Assembly (NCBI RefSeq): GCF_002224245.2
Contig: NZ_NKHK02000005.1
Span: 62,001-126,000 of the forward strand
Reading direction: 5' to 3'
DNA from: Moraxella sp. VT-16-12
GTDB taxonomy: Bacteria; Pseudomonadota; Gammaproteobacteria; Pseudomonadales; Moraxellaceae
Length of the DNA stretch: 64,000 bases
In this document: positions 10,601-17,254 of the stretch, piece after piece
How the letters are laid out: every line of letters starts with the position of its first letter
Numbering within the stretch: the first letter of the stretch is position 1
The notes under the pieces: generated by a model
The model's input: only the letters and a program-made list of their open reading frames with translations
Database searches by the model: none
Told to the model about the DNA's origin: nothing
Position numbers and translations under genes: made by a program

Positions 10601-13600
10601 AAAGGCTACGGATTCAAAGATGTTGCCCGAAACGCTGTTGTTTTGCCCGGCATCGATGATGCTGCCGGTTTTTACGGTGTTGCCGGTAACGGTGTTGTCA
10701 TGGCTGTTCGCGTTCAGCGCCAGCGAGTGCTGGCTGCCGTAGTACCAGCCTTTGCCGATGTCGCTGATGTGGTTGTTGGTGATGGTGTGGCCGCCGGTGT
10801 TGTTGACCACGATGCCCGCGCCGCCGGTTTTGATGGTATTGCCGTCGATGACAATGTTGCGGATGTCGGCGTTTTCAACGTCCGCCCTCTCCAGCAAGGC
10901 GATGCCGTAGCCGGTGTTGTTGTCGAATGTCGAGTTTTTGATGGTGACGTTGCTCACCTGTTGCTGGCTTTCCGGCTCAATGTCGATACCGGCCATCGGC
11001 GGCGTGCCGCCCTGTCCGCCGGTGTTTTTGAAGGCGGAATCCTCAATCAGCACTTTGTCGGCAGAGGTGATCGAAATGCCCTGGCGGCGGTTGCCGTCGG
11101 CAGCGAGTTGATAGATGGTGACGTTTTGGCTAGGCGTGCGCGGCAGGCTGCCGCTGTCGCTGATGTGCACGGCATCGCCCCAAAATTCGCGTGCGATGAC
11201 CTTCTCAATGACCACGTTTTTGGCGCTGGCAATCTTGATGCCCGAGCCCCATTCGCCTTGGTCATTCAAATGGCTGTGGCGGTCGCCCCGTAAAGTACCG
11301 CCCATGATGGCGACGTTTTCGGCGTTGTAAATATTGAAAATATCGTAGTGCTTCTCGCCATTGGGGATGACTTGCATCACCGTGTCGTCCGCCATGCGGA
11401 TGATGACGTTGCTTTTCACCTGCAAACCGGAAGTGCGAGGCACATCGCCCGGCCCGAGCACGCTGGTCGCCGCGCCGTTAATCATATAGGTGCCCGCCGG
11501 AATCTCGACGATGCCGCCGCCCTTGGCAGCCACGGCATCAATGGCTTTTTGGATCGCGGCGGTGTCATCGGTTTGCCCGTCGCCTTTCGCGCCATAGGCA
11601 GCGTCTTTGACATTGGCGATAAAATCAGTGGCGGGTTTGGGCACATAGACGCCGAGTTTGCCGCCGTTGGGGGCGGGGTATGTGGGATCGTCTTGGACGT
11701 TGAGCGTGAAGGTTTCTTGATAAGACGCGCCGCCTTGGTCGGTGGTGGTGATGTTGAGCTTGATGTTCGGTTCTTGGGCAAAATCGACTGTTTCACCGGC
11801 TTTGAGCTTGAGATTGCCCTGGGCATCTACTTCAAAGCGTTGGTCGCTCACGGTGTAAGTATGTTTGTCGCCTTGATCGGGGTCGGTGGTGGTCAGTTTG
11901 CCCACAATTGCGCCCGCTTGGTTTTCAGGTAGCGTGGTGGCGGAAAGGGCAATGTCGGTCGGCGCTTGGTTGGGTGTCGGTTGCGGTGCGGGATAGTTGG
12001 GATCGTCCTGCACGTTGATGGCGAAGGTTTCGCTGTATTTTTCACCGCCTTGATCGGTGGTGGTAATTTCCAAGGATATGGCTTTTTCCTGCGCAAATTC
12101 GACTTTGACACCGTCTTTGAGCTTAAGATTGCCTTGGGCATCGACTTCAAAGCGGTTGTCGTTTACCGCGTAAGTGTGGCTGTCGTTTGCATCGGGATCG
12201 ACGGTGGCGAGTTTGCCGACAATCGCGCCCGATTTGTTTTCAGGTAGCCTGTCGGCGGATAAAGTAATGTCGGTGGGGGCATGGTTTTGCGGCGTGGGTG
12301 CAGCATCGATGACGAGTTCGAGGTTGGCAAGTTCGTTGGGGTTGTCGGCAAGATCGACAAAAGCATCATCGGCCACGGTCACGCTGGCTTTGCCTGCTGC
12401 GCCTGCGGTGAAGGTGGCAGTGAACGTTTTGGCATCCACTTGGCGGAAGTTGGAGAGCGTGCCGCCTTGGACGATGACATCATCAGCAGTGAAGCCTTTG
12501 ACGGCTTCGCTGGCTTTGAAAGTGAGCTGGGTGCTGCTGCCGGGCATCAACATGGACGGCGTGGCGCTGATGGTAAGCGTCGGCGCGGTAGTGTCGGCAG
12601 CGGGTGGCGGCGGTGCGGGCGTGTCTTCGGTAACTTGGGCGGTGGCGGCGCTGGTCGGCGCTTCCAGATATTGTGTGCCATCGCTGAATTTGGCGCGCAC
12701 GGTGATGGATTTGCCTTTATCCGCATCAGTCAAGGTGTAGGTTTGCGCGGTTGCACCGTCAATCGGGCGGTTGTCGGCATACCATTGATAGGTGATGCCG
12801 TCTGCGGGCAGTCCGTCGGCATCGGCGGCTTTGGCAGTGAGCGTGGCGCCCACTTTCGCTTCGCCTTCGATGGTGATGGTGCTGTTACCCAGATGCGGGC
12901 GGCCTATCCAGGTCAAATTACTTTTTAATAACGGGTTTAGCGTTTCTATTACCACGCCGTTGCCATGATAAGTACCCGCCGAATGCATGATTTTGCCGTT
13001 GCCGATGTAAATCGCCGAGTGGTAGACGTTCATGAAGAAGTTGCCGCCGGTACCTGCACCTTCGGGGTCTTGCTTGGAGAAGAAGAGAATGTCGCCGACG
13101 CGGTAGTTTTCTTCGCCGCCGCTCTTGCCGTTATAAAGGGCGACCTGGTTTTTCCAGTACATCCATTTGAGCTGGGCGTTGGCGCTGTAAGGGCCTTTGT
13201 CGCCTTGGGGTTTATCTTGGAAGTCGATGCCCCAGCCGTAGGAGGAGGTGTTTTGGTTGTTGGCATAGGTGGTGTCTTCGAATTTCCAGCCCGCCATAAC
13301 CATATTGATAAAGGCCGAACAAGTGATGGCAAAGGCTTCTTTGCCACTTGGTGTTTTCACCATTTTGGGCGTACCCGAAACGTAAAGCGGCGTTTCACCA
13401 TTGCCGTCCCAGACGAGTTTGTCGCCGGCATCGAGGTAGGTTGTCGCCACTTGCAGCATGGCTTTGGTATTGGCGGCGCTGTTTTCGACGGGCAGAGTGT
13501 AGTCATCAAGCTGCGGCAGGGCGTATTTGCCGTTGGCAAGGGGTACGGCGACGCGGTTCAACAGCCCTTGTGCCGCATCGGGCAGGGTGTCGCTGATAGT

Positions 13601-16051
13601 GTAGCGGATGCCAATGTTGTCGTTGACGTGGTTGAAATCGGTGATAAGCGCTTTGTCGTCGGCTTTGAGCGGCGCAGCCATGAGTTCGGCGATATTGGCG
13701 AAGACGTGCACATTGTCGCCTTGCACGGGAGCAGTGGCATCACTGGTGACATCTTCGGAGAAGTTTTCGCCGTCTTGATAGATGACGCGCACACTGATGG
13801 TTTTGCCTGCGTCTTCGGAGCGCACGGTGTAGGTGGCCCGGGTGGCGCTTGTAATTGCTTTGCCGTCGGCAAGCCACTGGTATTGCACAACGCCAGGTAC
13901 GCCGTTGTCGTCGGTGATGCTGGCGCTGAGGTTTTCGCCCACTTTGGGCAGGCCGTTGATGACGACGTTGCCCGGCACGGAGAGCGGTATGCGCAGGCCG
14001 GTTTCAGCGTTCTGGTTGAAAGCGAGATCGGAAAATGCGCCGGCGGCAACGCGAATATCGCCACTGCCGACACCGGTGTAGGTAGCGGTGTAGGTGGTGG
14101 CGTCAACCTGGACGAAGTTGTCGATACGGCCGTTATTCACTTGAATATCATTGGCAGCGAAATTCTGCACGGGTTCGCTGAGTTTGAAGGTGAGCTGCGC
14201 GCTTTCGCCCTTGCCGGTGAGGAAGGGTTTGTCGGCGCTGATGGTGAGCACGGGGGCTGTGGTGTCCGGTGTGTTGTCGTTGCCGTCATTGAGACGTAAT
14301 GTACCGCTCTCGCTGATGTTGTATTCGGAGGCGTTTTCCGCACGCACTTCACTGCCATTTTGCAGGGCGGAGGCGGCAATGCGGATGATGCCGCTTTGTG
14401 CATTCAGTGTGATGCCCGCAGGAGGATCATTTCTGAATTGCCAAATGTGGCGGCTGCTGTCGAAGTAGGATTCCATGCTGTGTGCAGTACCGCTTTCGTC
14501 GTGAAAATGCACGGTGAGCGCTTGCGTACCGGCTTGCGGCGTAATCACGGCGCTGCCTTTTTCACTGCCGGCTTCCAGTTGCGGCGGCGGGGGAGGATCG
14601 TTGTCGGAAATGGCGGTGACGGTGCTGTTTTCTTGCGCGTCAATTTTCGCGCCTTGTGCGTTGGCAATTTCCACGCGGAAGGTTTTGCCGTGGGCAAAGC
14701 TGTTGTTGTCCAGCGTGGGGATTTGCAGAGTGGTGCTGTCTTCTCCGGCGGGGATGGTAACAGTGTACGAGGTGGCCTGTACGTCGCTGCCGTTGCTCTT
14801 CTCATGTACGACGTGCACGGTGAGGGTGATTGCCTGCTGGGCGGGTTTATCGAGCACCAGATTGTAAGCGGCGGACTGCCCTTCTACAACTGCCACATCA
14901 CCGCGCAGTGAAACCGTCGGCACATCGGCGGGCAGCGGCGGTGCATCTTTAATGGACAAAGCAAGTTCGGAAGCCTTGTCATTCTGGTTCCACGCCAGAT
15001 CGGAGAATGTGCCGGGGGCGACGGTGAGGCTTGCCTGCCCAGCTTTGTCTGCGGTGTAGGTGGCGGTGTAGGTGGTGTCGTCGACTTTGGTAAAGCCGCT
15101 GAGCGAGCCATTTTTGACAACAACATCATTGCTCTCGAAATTCTGCACGGGTTCGCTGACCTTGAAGGTCACCAGCGTGCTTTCTCCAGCGAGCAGATCG
15201 CTTTTGGCAATGCTGATGGTCAGGGTCGGCGGGGTGGTGTCAGCAGGTTCGGCAATAGGTGCAGTAGCGATACTGACAAGCTTCTCAATATTACCTGCAT
15301 TATCCTTATAAGTGGCTTGAACACTGATGGTGGCATCTTTGTCATCCATGATAAGAACATAAGTGTTGCCCGTTGCCCCCTGAATGGCTTGCCCACCTCT
15401 AAACCACTGGTAAGCGATAGAATTTGGGACACCATCACCATCAGCAACCGTAGCAGTTAGGGTTTGACCAACTTTAAGGGCGCCTTGTATGTTAATGACA
15501 CCCACTTGATTGAGCTGGGGAGCCGGCTGAATATCATCACTTATGCCATTTCGGTGATCTTTGGCATAATCTTTTAGGGCAACGCCAGCACCGGCAACAG
15601 CAAATGCACCAACAGCAAAAGGAGTGAGACTTATTTGCGTTGAGATGGCACTAGAAACCCACCAAGGGCTAGGCATGGCAAAACCACCCAAGGCATGACC
15701 TTGAATGGCGTTATCATCCAAATTAGTAATATAATCAACAACTTCGGCGCTATCAGGAATATAGTAATAATATTGACTGTTTTCAGCAAAACCGACAAGT
15801 CCAGTATCATCATAATTATAAAAGCCTTCAATGATCACATCAGGGCTGTGTGCCATATCATAAGTATAGATATGCAAATCTTTACCCCGACGCTGAGCAA
15901 TGATGTAGTCAGGAGCATGATTGGTTTGGGGATTTAATAGTTCATAATTAACCTGCGGAATGGCTCGAATGATGTGGGGAGTATTCGCTCTTGTGGGAAT
16001 GGTTTGACTGTGGATTAAGGCTTGATTATTGTGAATGTTAATGGTGAGCAT
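4697..16051 (-). CDS. Giant chimeric surface protein with BapA-like prefix, Ig/cadherin repeats, NlpC/P60-like domain and four beta-helix modules
   Basis: 3784 residues, no Sec signal. Residues 1-165 resemble the prefix of BapA/LapA-type adhesins sent out by type I secretion and end in a Gly/Ala-rich hydrophobic stretch (PFAVGAFAVAGAGVAL). Next come Ig-like domains with a YQW core (183-265, ~700-780, ~1060-1140 and after each helix module), Big-type Ig domains (~270-367, ~597-690, ~1150-1250), a Calx-beta-like domain (~374-484), an NlpC/P60-like domain (~780-1050; Cys911, His1011, His1023), cadherin-like repeats (~1260-1453, ~2344-2437, ~2887-2980, ~3464-3550) and four pectate-lyase-3-like beta-helix modules from ~1470, ~1907, ~2445 and ~2995. 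The last ~230 residues are low-complexity and acidic; no GGxGxD repeats. AAGG stands 7 nt before the ATG. The core (about residues 270-3510) is GC-rich, the ends AT-rich. The secretion apparatus is not in the window. Adhesion or glycan processing is inference. Confidence 0.85.
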   Translation of the reverse strand: MLTINIHNNQALIHSQTIPTRANTPHIIRAIPQVNYELLNPQTNHAPDYIIAQRRGKDLHIYTYDMAHSPDVIIEGFYNYDDTGLVGFAENSQYYYYIPDSAEVVDYITNLDDNAIQGHALGGFAMPSPWWVSSAISTQISLTPFAVGAFAVAGAGVALKDYAKDHRNGISDDIQPAPQLNQVGVINIQGALKVGQTLTATVADGDGVPNSIAYQWFRGGQAIQGATGNTYVLIMDDKDATISVQATYKDNAGNIEKLVSIATAPIAEPADTTPPTLTISIAKSDLLAGESTLVTFKVSEPVQNFESNDVVVKNGSLSGFTKVDDTTYTATYTADKAGQASLTVAPGTFSDLAWNQNDKASELALSIKDAPPLPADVPTVSLRGDVAVVEGQSAAYNLVLDKPAQQAITLTVHVVHEKSNGSDVQATSYTVTIPAGEDSTTLQIPTLDNNSFAHGKTFRVEIANAQGAKIDAQENSTVTAISDNDPPPPPQLEAGSEKGSAVITPQAGTQALTVHFHDESGTAHSMESYFDSSRHIWQFRNDPPAGITLNAQSGIIRIAASALQNGSEVRAENASEYNISESGTLRLNDGNDNTPDTTAPVLTISADKPFLTGKGESAQLTFKLSEPVQNFAANDIQVNNGRIDNFVQVDATTYTATYTGVGSGDIRVAAGAFSDLAFNQNAETGLRIPLSVPGNVVINGLPKVGENLSASITDDNGVPGVVQYQWLADGKAITSATRATYTVRSEDAGKTISVRVIYQDGENFSEDVTSDATAPVQGDNVHVFANIAELMAAPLKADDKALITDFNHVNDNIGIRYTISDTLPDAAQGLLNRVAVPLANGKYALPQLDDYTLPVENSAANTKAMLQVATTYLDAGDKLVWDGNGETPLYVSGTPKMVKTPSGKEAFAITCSAFINMVMAGWKFEDTTYANNQNTSSYGWGIDFQDKPQGDKGPYSANAQLKWMYWKNQVALYNGKSGGEENYRVGDILFFSKQDPEGAGTGGNFFMNVYHSAIYIGNGKIMHSAGTYHGNGVVIETLNPLLKSNLTWIGRPHLGNSTITIEGEAKVGATLTAKAADADGLPADGITYQWYADNRPIDGATAQTYTLTDADKGKSITVRAKFSDGTQYLEAPTSAATAQVTEDTPAPPPPAADTTAPTLTISATPSMLMPGSSTQLTFKASEAVKGFTADDVIVQGGTLSNFRQVDAKTFTATFTAGAAGKASVTVADDAFVDLADNPNELANLELVIDAAPTPQNHAPTDITLSADRLPENKSGAIVGKLATVDPDANDSHTYAVNDNRFEVDAQGNLKLKDGVKVEFAQEKAISLEITTTDQGGEKYSETFAINVQDDPNYPAPQPTPNQAPTDIALSATTLPENQAGAIVGKLTTTDPDQGDKHTYTVSDQRFEVDAQGNLKLKAGETVDFAQEPNIKLNITTTDQGGASYQETFTLNVQDDPTYPAPNGGKLGVYVPKPATDFIANVKDAAYGAKGDGQTDDTAAIQKAIDAVAAKGGGIVEIPAGTYMINGAATSVLGPGDVPRTSGLQVKSNVIIRMADDTVMQVIPNGEKHYDIFNIYNAENVAIMGGTLRGDRHSHLNDQGEWGSGIKIASAKNVVIEKVIAREFWGDAVHISDSGSLPRTPSQNVTIYQLAADGNRRQGISITSADKVLIEDSAFKNTGGQGGTPPMAGIDIEPESQQQVSNVTIKNSTFDNNTGYGIALLERADVENADIRNIVIDGNTIKTGGAGIVVNNTGGHTITNNHISDIGKGWYYGSQHSLALNANSHDNTVTGNTVKTGSIIDAGQNNSVSGNIFESVAFVRGENKVGATLAAEVHNDDGAPRNLGYQWLADGKPINGATAATYTVRPEDAGKRISVEASFDKDGGVRETTEYEVPTLPIAGTPNPPTNDGKLGVHVPKPITDFIANAKEFGAKGDGQSDDTTAIQKAIDAVAEKGGGIVEIPAGTYMVDAVNNRLHMKSHVILRLTDDTVLKAITNGETHYDLIRFRNVDNAHIIGGTLEGDRETHTGIDGEAGHGIRLMAATNITIENVTLKNMWGDGIYLGKDSTHPTQNENVTVYQVTSDHNRRQGLSVTHGKNIKILNSIFQNTDGTDPRAGIDLEPNAGQDVSNVEIRGNQFLDNHIGFLVANNSAGSRVQNVVFENNTLSGNPRDAIILRGLEGGSIKGNTIHIDPDAHHHDSGGIRLYNGDYHAVKNPDPRPTRDVEITGNTLYGGTIMPRDTSGNTIADNQFKAAVFIRGNAQNGEELTAQFYDGNGTSKAANVQYQWLADSVPIGGATAARYTPSAADRGKTLTVKVSFTDNAGQTESAESDATPPVDNIRNQTPTDITLSADRLPENQAGAVIGKLATVDPDAGDSHTYTVNDQRFEVDAQGNLKLKDGVKVEFAQEKTIALEITTTDKGGEKYSETFTLQVQDDPNYPAPNPPTPPNDGKLGVYVPKPATDFIANVKDAAYGAKGDGQTDDTAAIQKAIDAAAEKGGGVVDIPGGTYRIDGLKGVHLRSNVTVRMADDTLMQADINQQTGSNSVIFRLRDVENSHILGGSLQGTRDSGAVGSGYGVLMYSVRNVVIENVTSKDFLTDGFYLGRDKYREPTPKDVVFYNVTADNNTRQGLSITNGDNINVIRSTFKNTFGVSPQAGIDIEPNPSAHSPVVGPDGETKVPGKVTNVEIIDSVFENNAAEGIIVSANGDAVIENVRILNNQLHGNRDGIKLNGLKGGEVAGNTIHDDGRGIPYFDIETYATRDVHIHDNVMYGGKMRSEAQNTGVDSHNITTADNQTHAAVYVKGALKTGATVFAQVEDGDGVPLARFIQYQWQIEGKDIAGATNREYTIRPEDSGKSLSVRVEFPDGSKQTETAVSKPTLPIDSLTNNAAPTDIRADRPLLVDEGQAGASAGRVRTVDGDRGDDHVYTVSDNRFEIDAYGHLKLKSGETLDYGKEQNIDLTITATDRAGNELSKPFSVAVKDNPNIGTPPTPPAPNPPGDGKLGVHVPKPTTDFVANVKDAAYGAKGDGKADDTLAVQKAIDAVAEQGGGVVEMPGGTYMIDATAQQGPHSLSRNYPSGLMMKPNVILKLADDTVLKAIPTDQERYNLITFYKADNAHLIGGTLIGERDQHKGLTGQYGYGVRVISSKDVVIEKVTAKDFWGDGFYVGINSGADPQSQNVTFYNVVADNNRRQGLSITDAKGVKVLDSVFKNTSGHMPQSGIDVEPNPGRSTTDIDIRGNRFEGNTGFGVVVSGSQFNRKDTNYGKAHADTVTKNINVEDNTFTGNSDGIWISGLAGGRVAGNTIHYANVAGGPTGGIRKLRLDDMSRDIVVENNTIYGGGYPHGYTEHGKLIEGGGIENLGQNNIVRNNDYKADVFIRGLVKSGETLTAHVYDGDIVSADVRYQWRADGKAIDGATSRSYRLTDANNGKRISVHVEFTDGADEKESVTSAETNPVGSPQPNHAPQWAYVRGNYIADETPGHVIGKFGVHDPDPGETFTYRVSDERFEIVAGVLKLKDGISIDDANEKKVALAIEVTDSAGASFVRELDLIVAKYDSNGKDISTVSNTHALLVDATATIVAVSEKSVTDTKFLLAKKSKLNLDNLENDKDMPDGFAAGNQTALQPIQDAVTAYGTNLGADVLNMQSNPISIHAKQGADKATSSIDHTSTNISDTTDFVTLSSLVSHGMNFDVGVADLSGTTAQSYGNQMQNSSNHTADITKNTLSDLIEDATDKLFIADNDVAVNNNDGLGDFNDKADKKDDLDRHIYWDDTNNNHPFYVDKDNNII
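5920..7065 (-). repeat. Beta-helix module 4 of the giant protein
   Basis: Same architecture (AYGAKGDGKADDTLAVQKAI, RRQGLSIT, GIDVEPN) with a slightly longer C-terminal rung region. It is followed by the last YQW Ig-like domain and the cadherin repeat that crosses the GC junction. Confidence 0.75.
6294..6305 (+). other. Eikenella-dialect DNA uptake sequence (11/12)
   Basis: TGGCTACCTGAA differs only at the first base from AGGCTACCTGAA, the uptake sequence reported for Eikenella in the Neisseriaceae DUS dialects. It lies in module 4, on the strand opposite to the other three sites. Confidence 0.6.
7650..8715 (-). repeat. Beta-helix module 3 of the giant protein
   Basis: Nearly identical start to module 1 at the DNA level. 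Central rungs read TRQGLSIT and GIDIEPN. It contains a short extra loop with VVGPDGETKVPG not seen in the other modules. Confidence 0.75.
8990..9001 (-). other. Eikenella-dialect DNA uptake sequence (12/12)
   Basis: The minus strand reads AGGCTACCTGAA exactly. It encodes the RLPE of an RLPEN motif at the start of a cadherin-like repeat. Confidence 0.75.
9290..10335 (-). repeat. Beta-helix module 2 of the giant protein
   Basis: Same plan as module 1, with EFGAKGDGQSDDTTAIQKAI in place of the AYGAKGDG start and RRQGLSVT / GIDLEPN in the central rungs. It is the most diverged of the four at its start and is followed by a YQW Ig-like domain. Confidence 0.75.
10600..11660 (-). repeat. Beta-helix module 1 of the giant protein
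   Basis: Starts with a LGVYVPKPATDF-type linker, then AYGAKGDGQTDDTAAIQKAI and GGGIVEIPAGTY, the N-terminal pattern of pectate_lyase_3 domains. Further rungs contain RRQGISIT and GIDIEPE. Its DNA is closely related to module 3; a block of about 60 nt at 11537-11597 recurs without mismatch near 8588-8648. Confidence 0.75.
11924..11935 (-). other. Eikenella-dialect DNA uptake sequence (11/12)
   Basis: The minus strand reads ACGCTACCTGAA, one mismatch from the consensus, at the equivalent TLPEN site of another cadherin-like repeat. Confidence 0.55.
12239..12250 (-). other. Eikenella-dialect DNA uptake sequence (12/12)
   Basis: The minus strand reads AGGCTACCTGAA exactly, again at the RLPEN position of a cadherin-like repeat. 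Confidence 0.75.
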
Positions 16052-16184
16052 GGGGCAACCTTAATTAATATTTTGGCAATATACTTATTGTATTACTGCA
16101 AGAATCATGCCTTTATCAAGTGGATTCACCCACCGTCAACACCTTTAAATATCAGGATTTAAGCGTTTTTGCCTAGGTCTAGGT
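16052..16184 (-). promoter_or_regulatory. Leader region of the giant gene
   Basis: AT-rich gap between galE and the giant gene. Minus-strand -35-like elements TTGACG and TTGATA occur, but no -10 at good spacing is convincing. The (CTAGGT) tandem at 16173-16188 spans the galE stop. The gene may be read through from galE or from a weak promoter here. Confidence 0.3.
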
Positions 16185-17219
16185 CTAGTTTGAATGATAA
16201 CCCTGTGGATTTTGACTCTGCCAACGCCATGTGTCCACACACATACGTTCAATGTCAAACTCAGCCGTCCAACCAAGCAAGGTCTTGGCCTTATCAGCAC
16301 TGGCATAACATGTGGCAATATCCCCTGCTCGTCTTGGAGCAATCACATAAGGCACGTTTTGACCAGTGGTGCTGACAAAGGCACCAACTAGCTCTAACAC
16401 ACTGGTGCCATGTCCTGTGCCCAAATTTATCGGCTCAAAGCCAAAGGCAGACGTTTGTTTGGCGATATATTCAAGCGCCTTAACATGCCCTTTTGCCAAA
16501 TCCACCACATGAATATAATCACGCACCCCCGTGCCATCAGGCGTGTCATAATCATCGCCAAACACAGAGAGTTTTTCAAGTTTGCCCACCGCCACCTGCG
16601 AGATATAAGGCATTAAGTTGTTGGGAATGTCGCTTGGGTCTTCGCCAATGGTGCCTGATGCGTCCGCCCCAATGGGATTAAAATAACGCAAGCTGATGAT
16701 GTTCCATGATGGCACACGCTCCGATTTTGCCAAGTCTTCTAAAACATACTCCACTGTGAGCTTGGACTGCCCATAGGGGTTAGTGCAAGAGCGTCTGGCG
16801 GTCTCCACAATCGGCAACATCTCAGGGTCGCCATACACGGTGGCTGATGATGAAAAGATGAAGTTTTTGACACCAAAGTCTGTCATCACTTCTAAAAGAT
16901 TGAGCGTGCCTGATACATTGTTTTGGTAGTATTTTAAGGGCTTTGCCACGCTTTCGCCCACCGCTTTTAAACCAGCAAAATGTATCACCCCAAAAAACTC
17001 ATGCTCGGTAAATACTTGGGTTAGGTGCGTTTTGTCTAGCACATCACCCTTAATAAAGGCGATTTTTTGATCAACAATCTGCTCCACTCGCTCTATCGCC
17101 ACAGGGCTAGAATTGGATAAATTGTCATACACCACTGGCTCAAAGCCTAATTTGATAAGCTCAATCAACGTATGTGAGCCAATATAACCCGCCCCACCTG
17201 TTACTAAAATTTTTTTCAT
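16185..17219 (-). CDS. galE: UDP-glucose 4-epimerase
   Basis: Interconverts UDP-glucose and UDP-galactose (and in some enzymes the N-acetyl forms), supplying precursors for capsule and lipooligosaccharide. It is a short-chain dehydrogenase/reductase of 344 aa. The NAD motif GGAGYIGSH is at residues 7-15, the catalytic Ser sits in FSSSATVYG, and the YxxxK pair is in NPYGQSKLTVEY near residue 150. An in-frame extension exists upstream, but the ATG at 17219 has AAGGGGA 5-6 nt before it and matches the family's N-terminus. It is last in the galU-pgi-ugd-galE string. A relic of its 3' end lies at 4281-4400 beyond the giant gene. Confidence 0.95.
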   Translation of the reverse strand: MKKILVTGGAGYIGSHTLIELIKLGFEPVVYDNLSNSSPVAIERVEQIVDQKIAFIKGDVLDKTHLTQVFTEHEFFGVIHFAGLKAVGESVAKPLKYYQNNVSGTLNLLEVMTDFGVKNFIFSSSATVYGDPEMLPIVETARRSCTNPYGQSKLTVEYVLEDLAKSERVPSWNIISLRYFNPIGADASGTIGEDPSDIPNNLMPYISQVAVGKLEKLSVFGDDYDTPDGTGVRDYIHVVDLAKGHVKALEYIAKQTSAFGFEPINLGTGHGTSVLELVGAFVSTTGQNVPYVIAPRRAGDIATCYASADKAKTLLGWTAEFDIERMCVDTWRWQSQNPQGYHSN

Positions 17220-17254
17220 GGTTATCCCCTTGTCCGTTTGCGTGGGCTGGCGTG

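Larger units (their letters stand above)
5525..15240. mobile_element. GC-rich foreign segment inside the giant gene
   Basis: Base composition and codon use change sharply near 15240 and near 5525. Outside, codons end mostly in A/T as in the neighbours; inside, they are strongly G/C-ending. The reading frame is kept through both junctions. Both junctions fall next to or inside domain types shared by the two parts: a YQW Ig-like domain on the N-terminal side and a cadherin-like repeat on the C-terminal side. That would allow homologous crossover. Four Eikenella-dialect uptake sequences lie inside. No transposase or att site is seen, so natural transformation is the likely route. Confidence 0.75.

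Noticed and set aside
9776-11293. 505-codon plus-strand frame inside the giant gene, with similar ones at 12965-14299 and 5591-6304
   Set aside because: Same reason: mirror frames of the GC-rich core, without start signals or family similarity.
5920-11660. Calling the beta-helix modules AlgE-type mannuronan epimerases
   Set aside because: The start of each module is similar, but the AlgE active-site motif DPHE and RTX R-modules are not seen. The general pectate_lyase_3 label is safer.
5920-11665. Repeated DNA blocks as a CRISPR array or tandem satellite
   Set aside because: Repeats are long, in frame, about 1.0-1.6 kb apart and encode protein modules; no short equal repeats with unique spacers exist.
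16173-16188. (CTAGGT) tandem repeat at the galE stop as a phase-variation tract
   Set aside because: Only 2.7 copies, and it lies at the stop codon where slippage would not switch the gene; it may be a junction relic.
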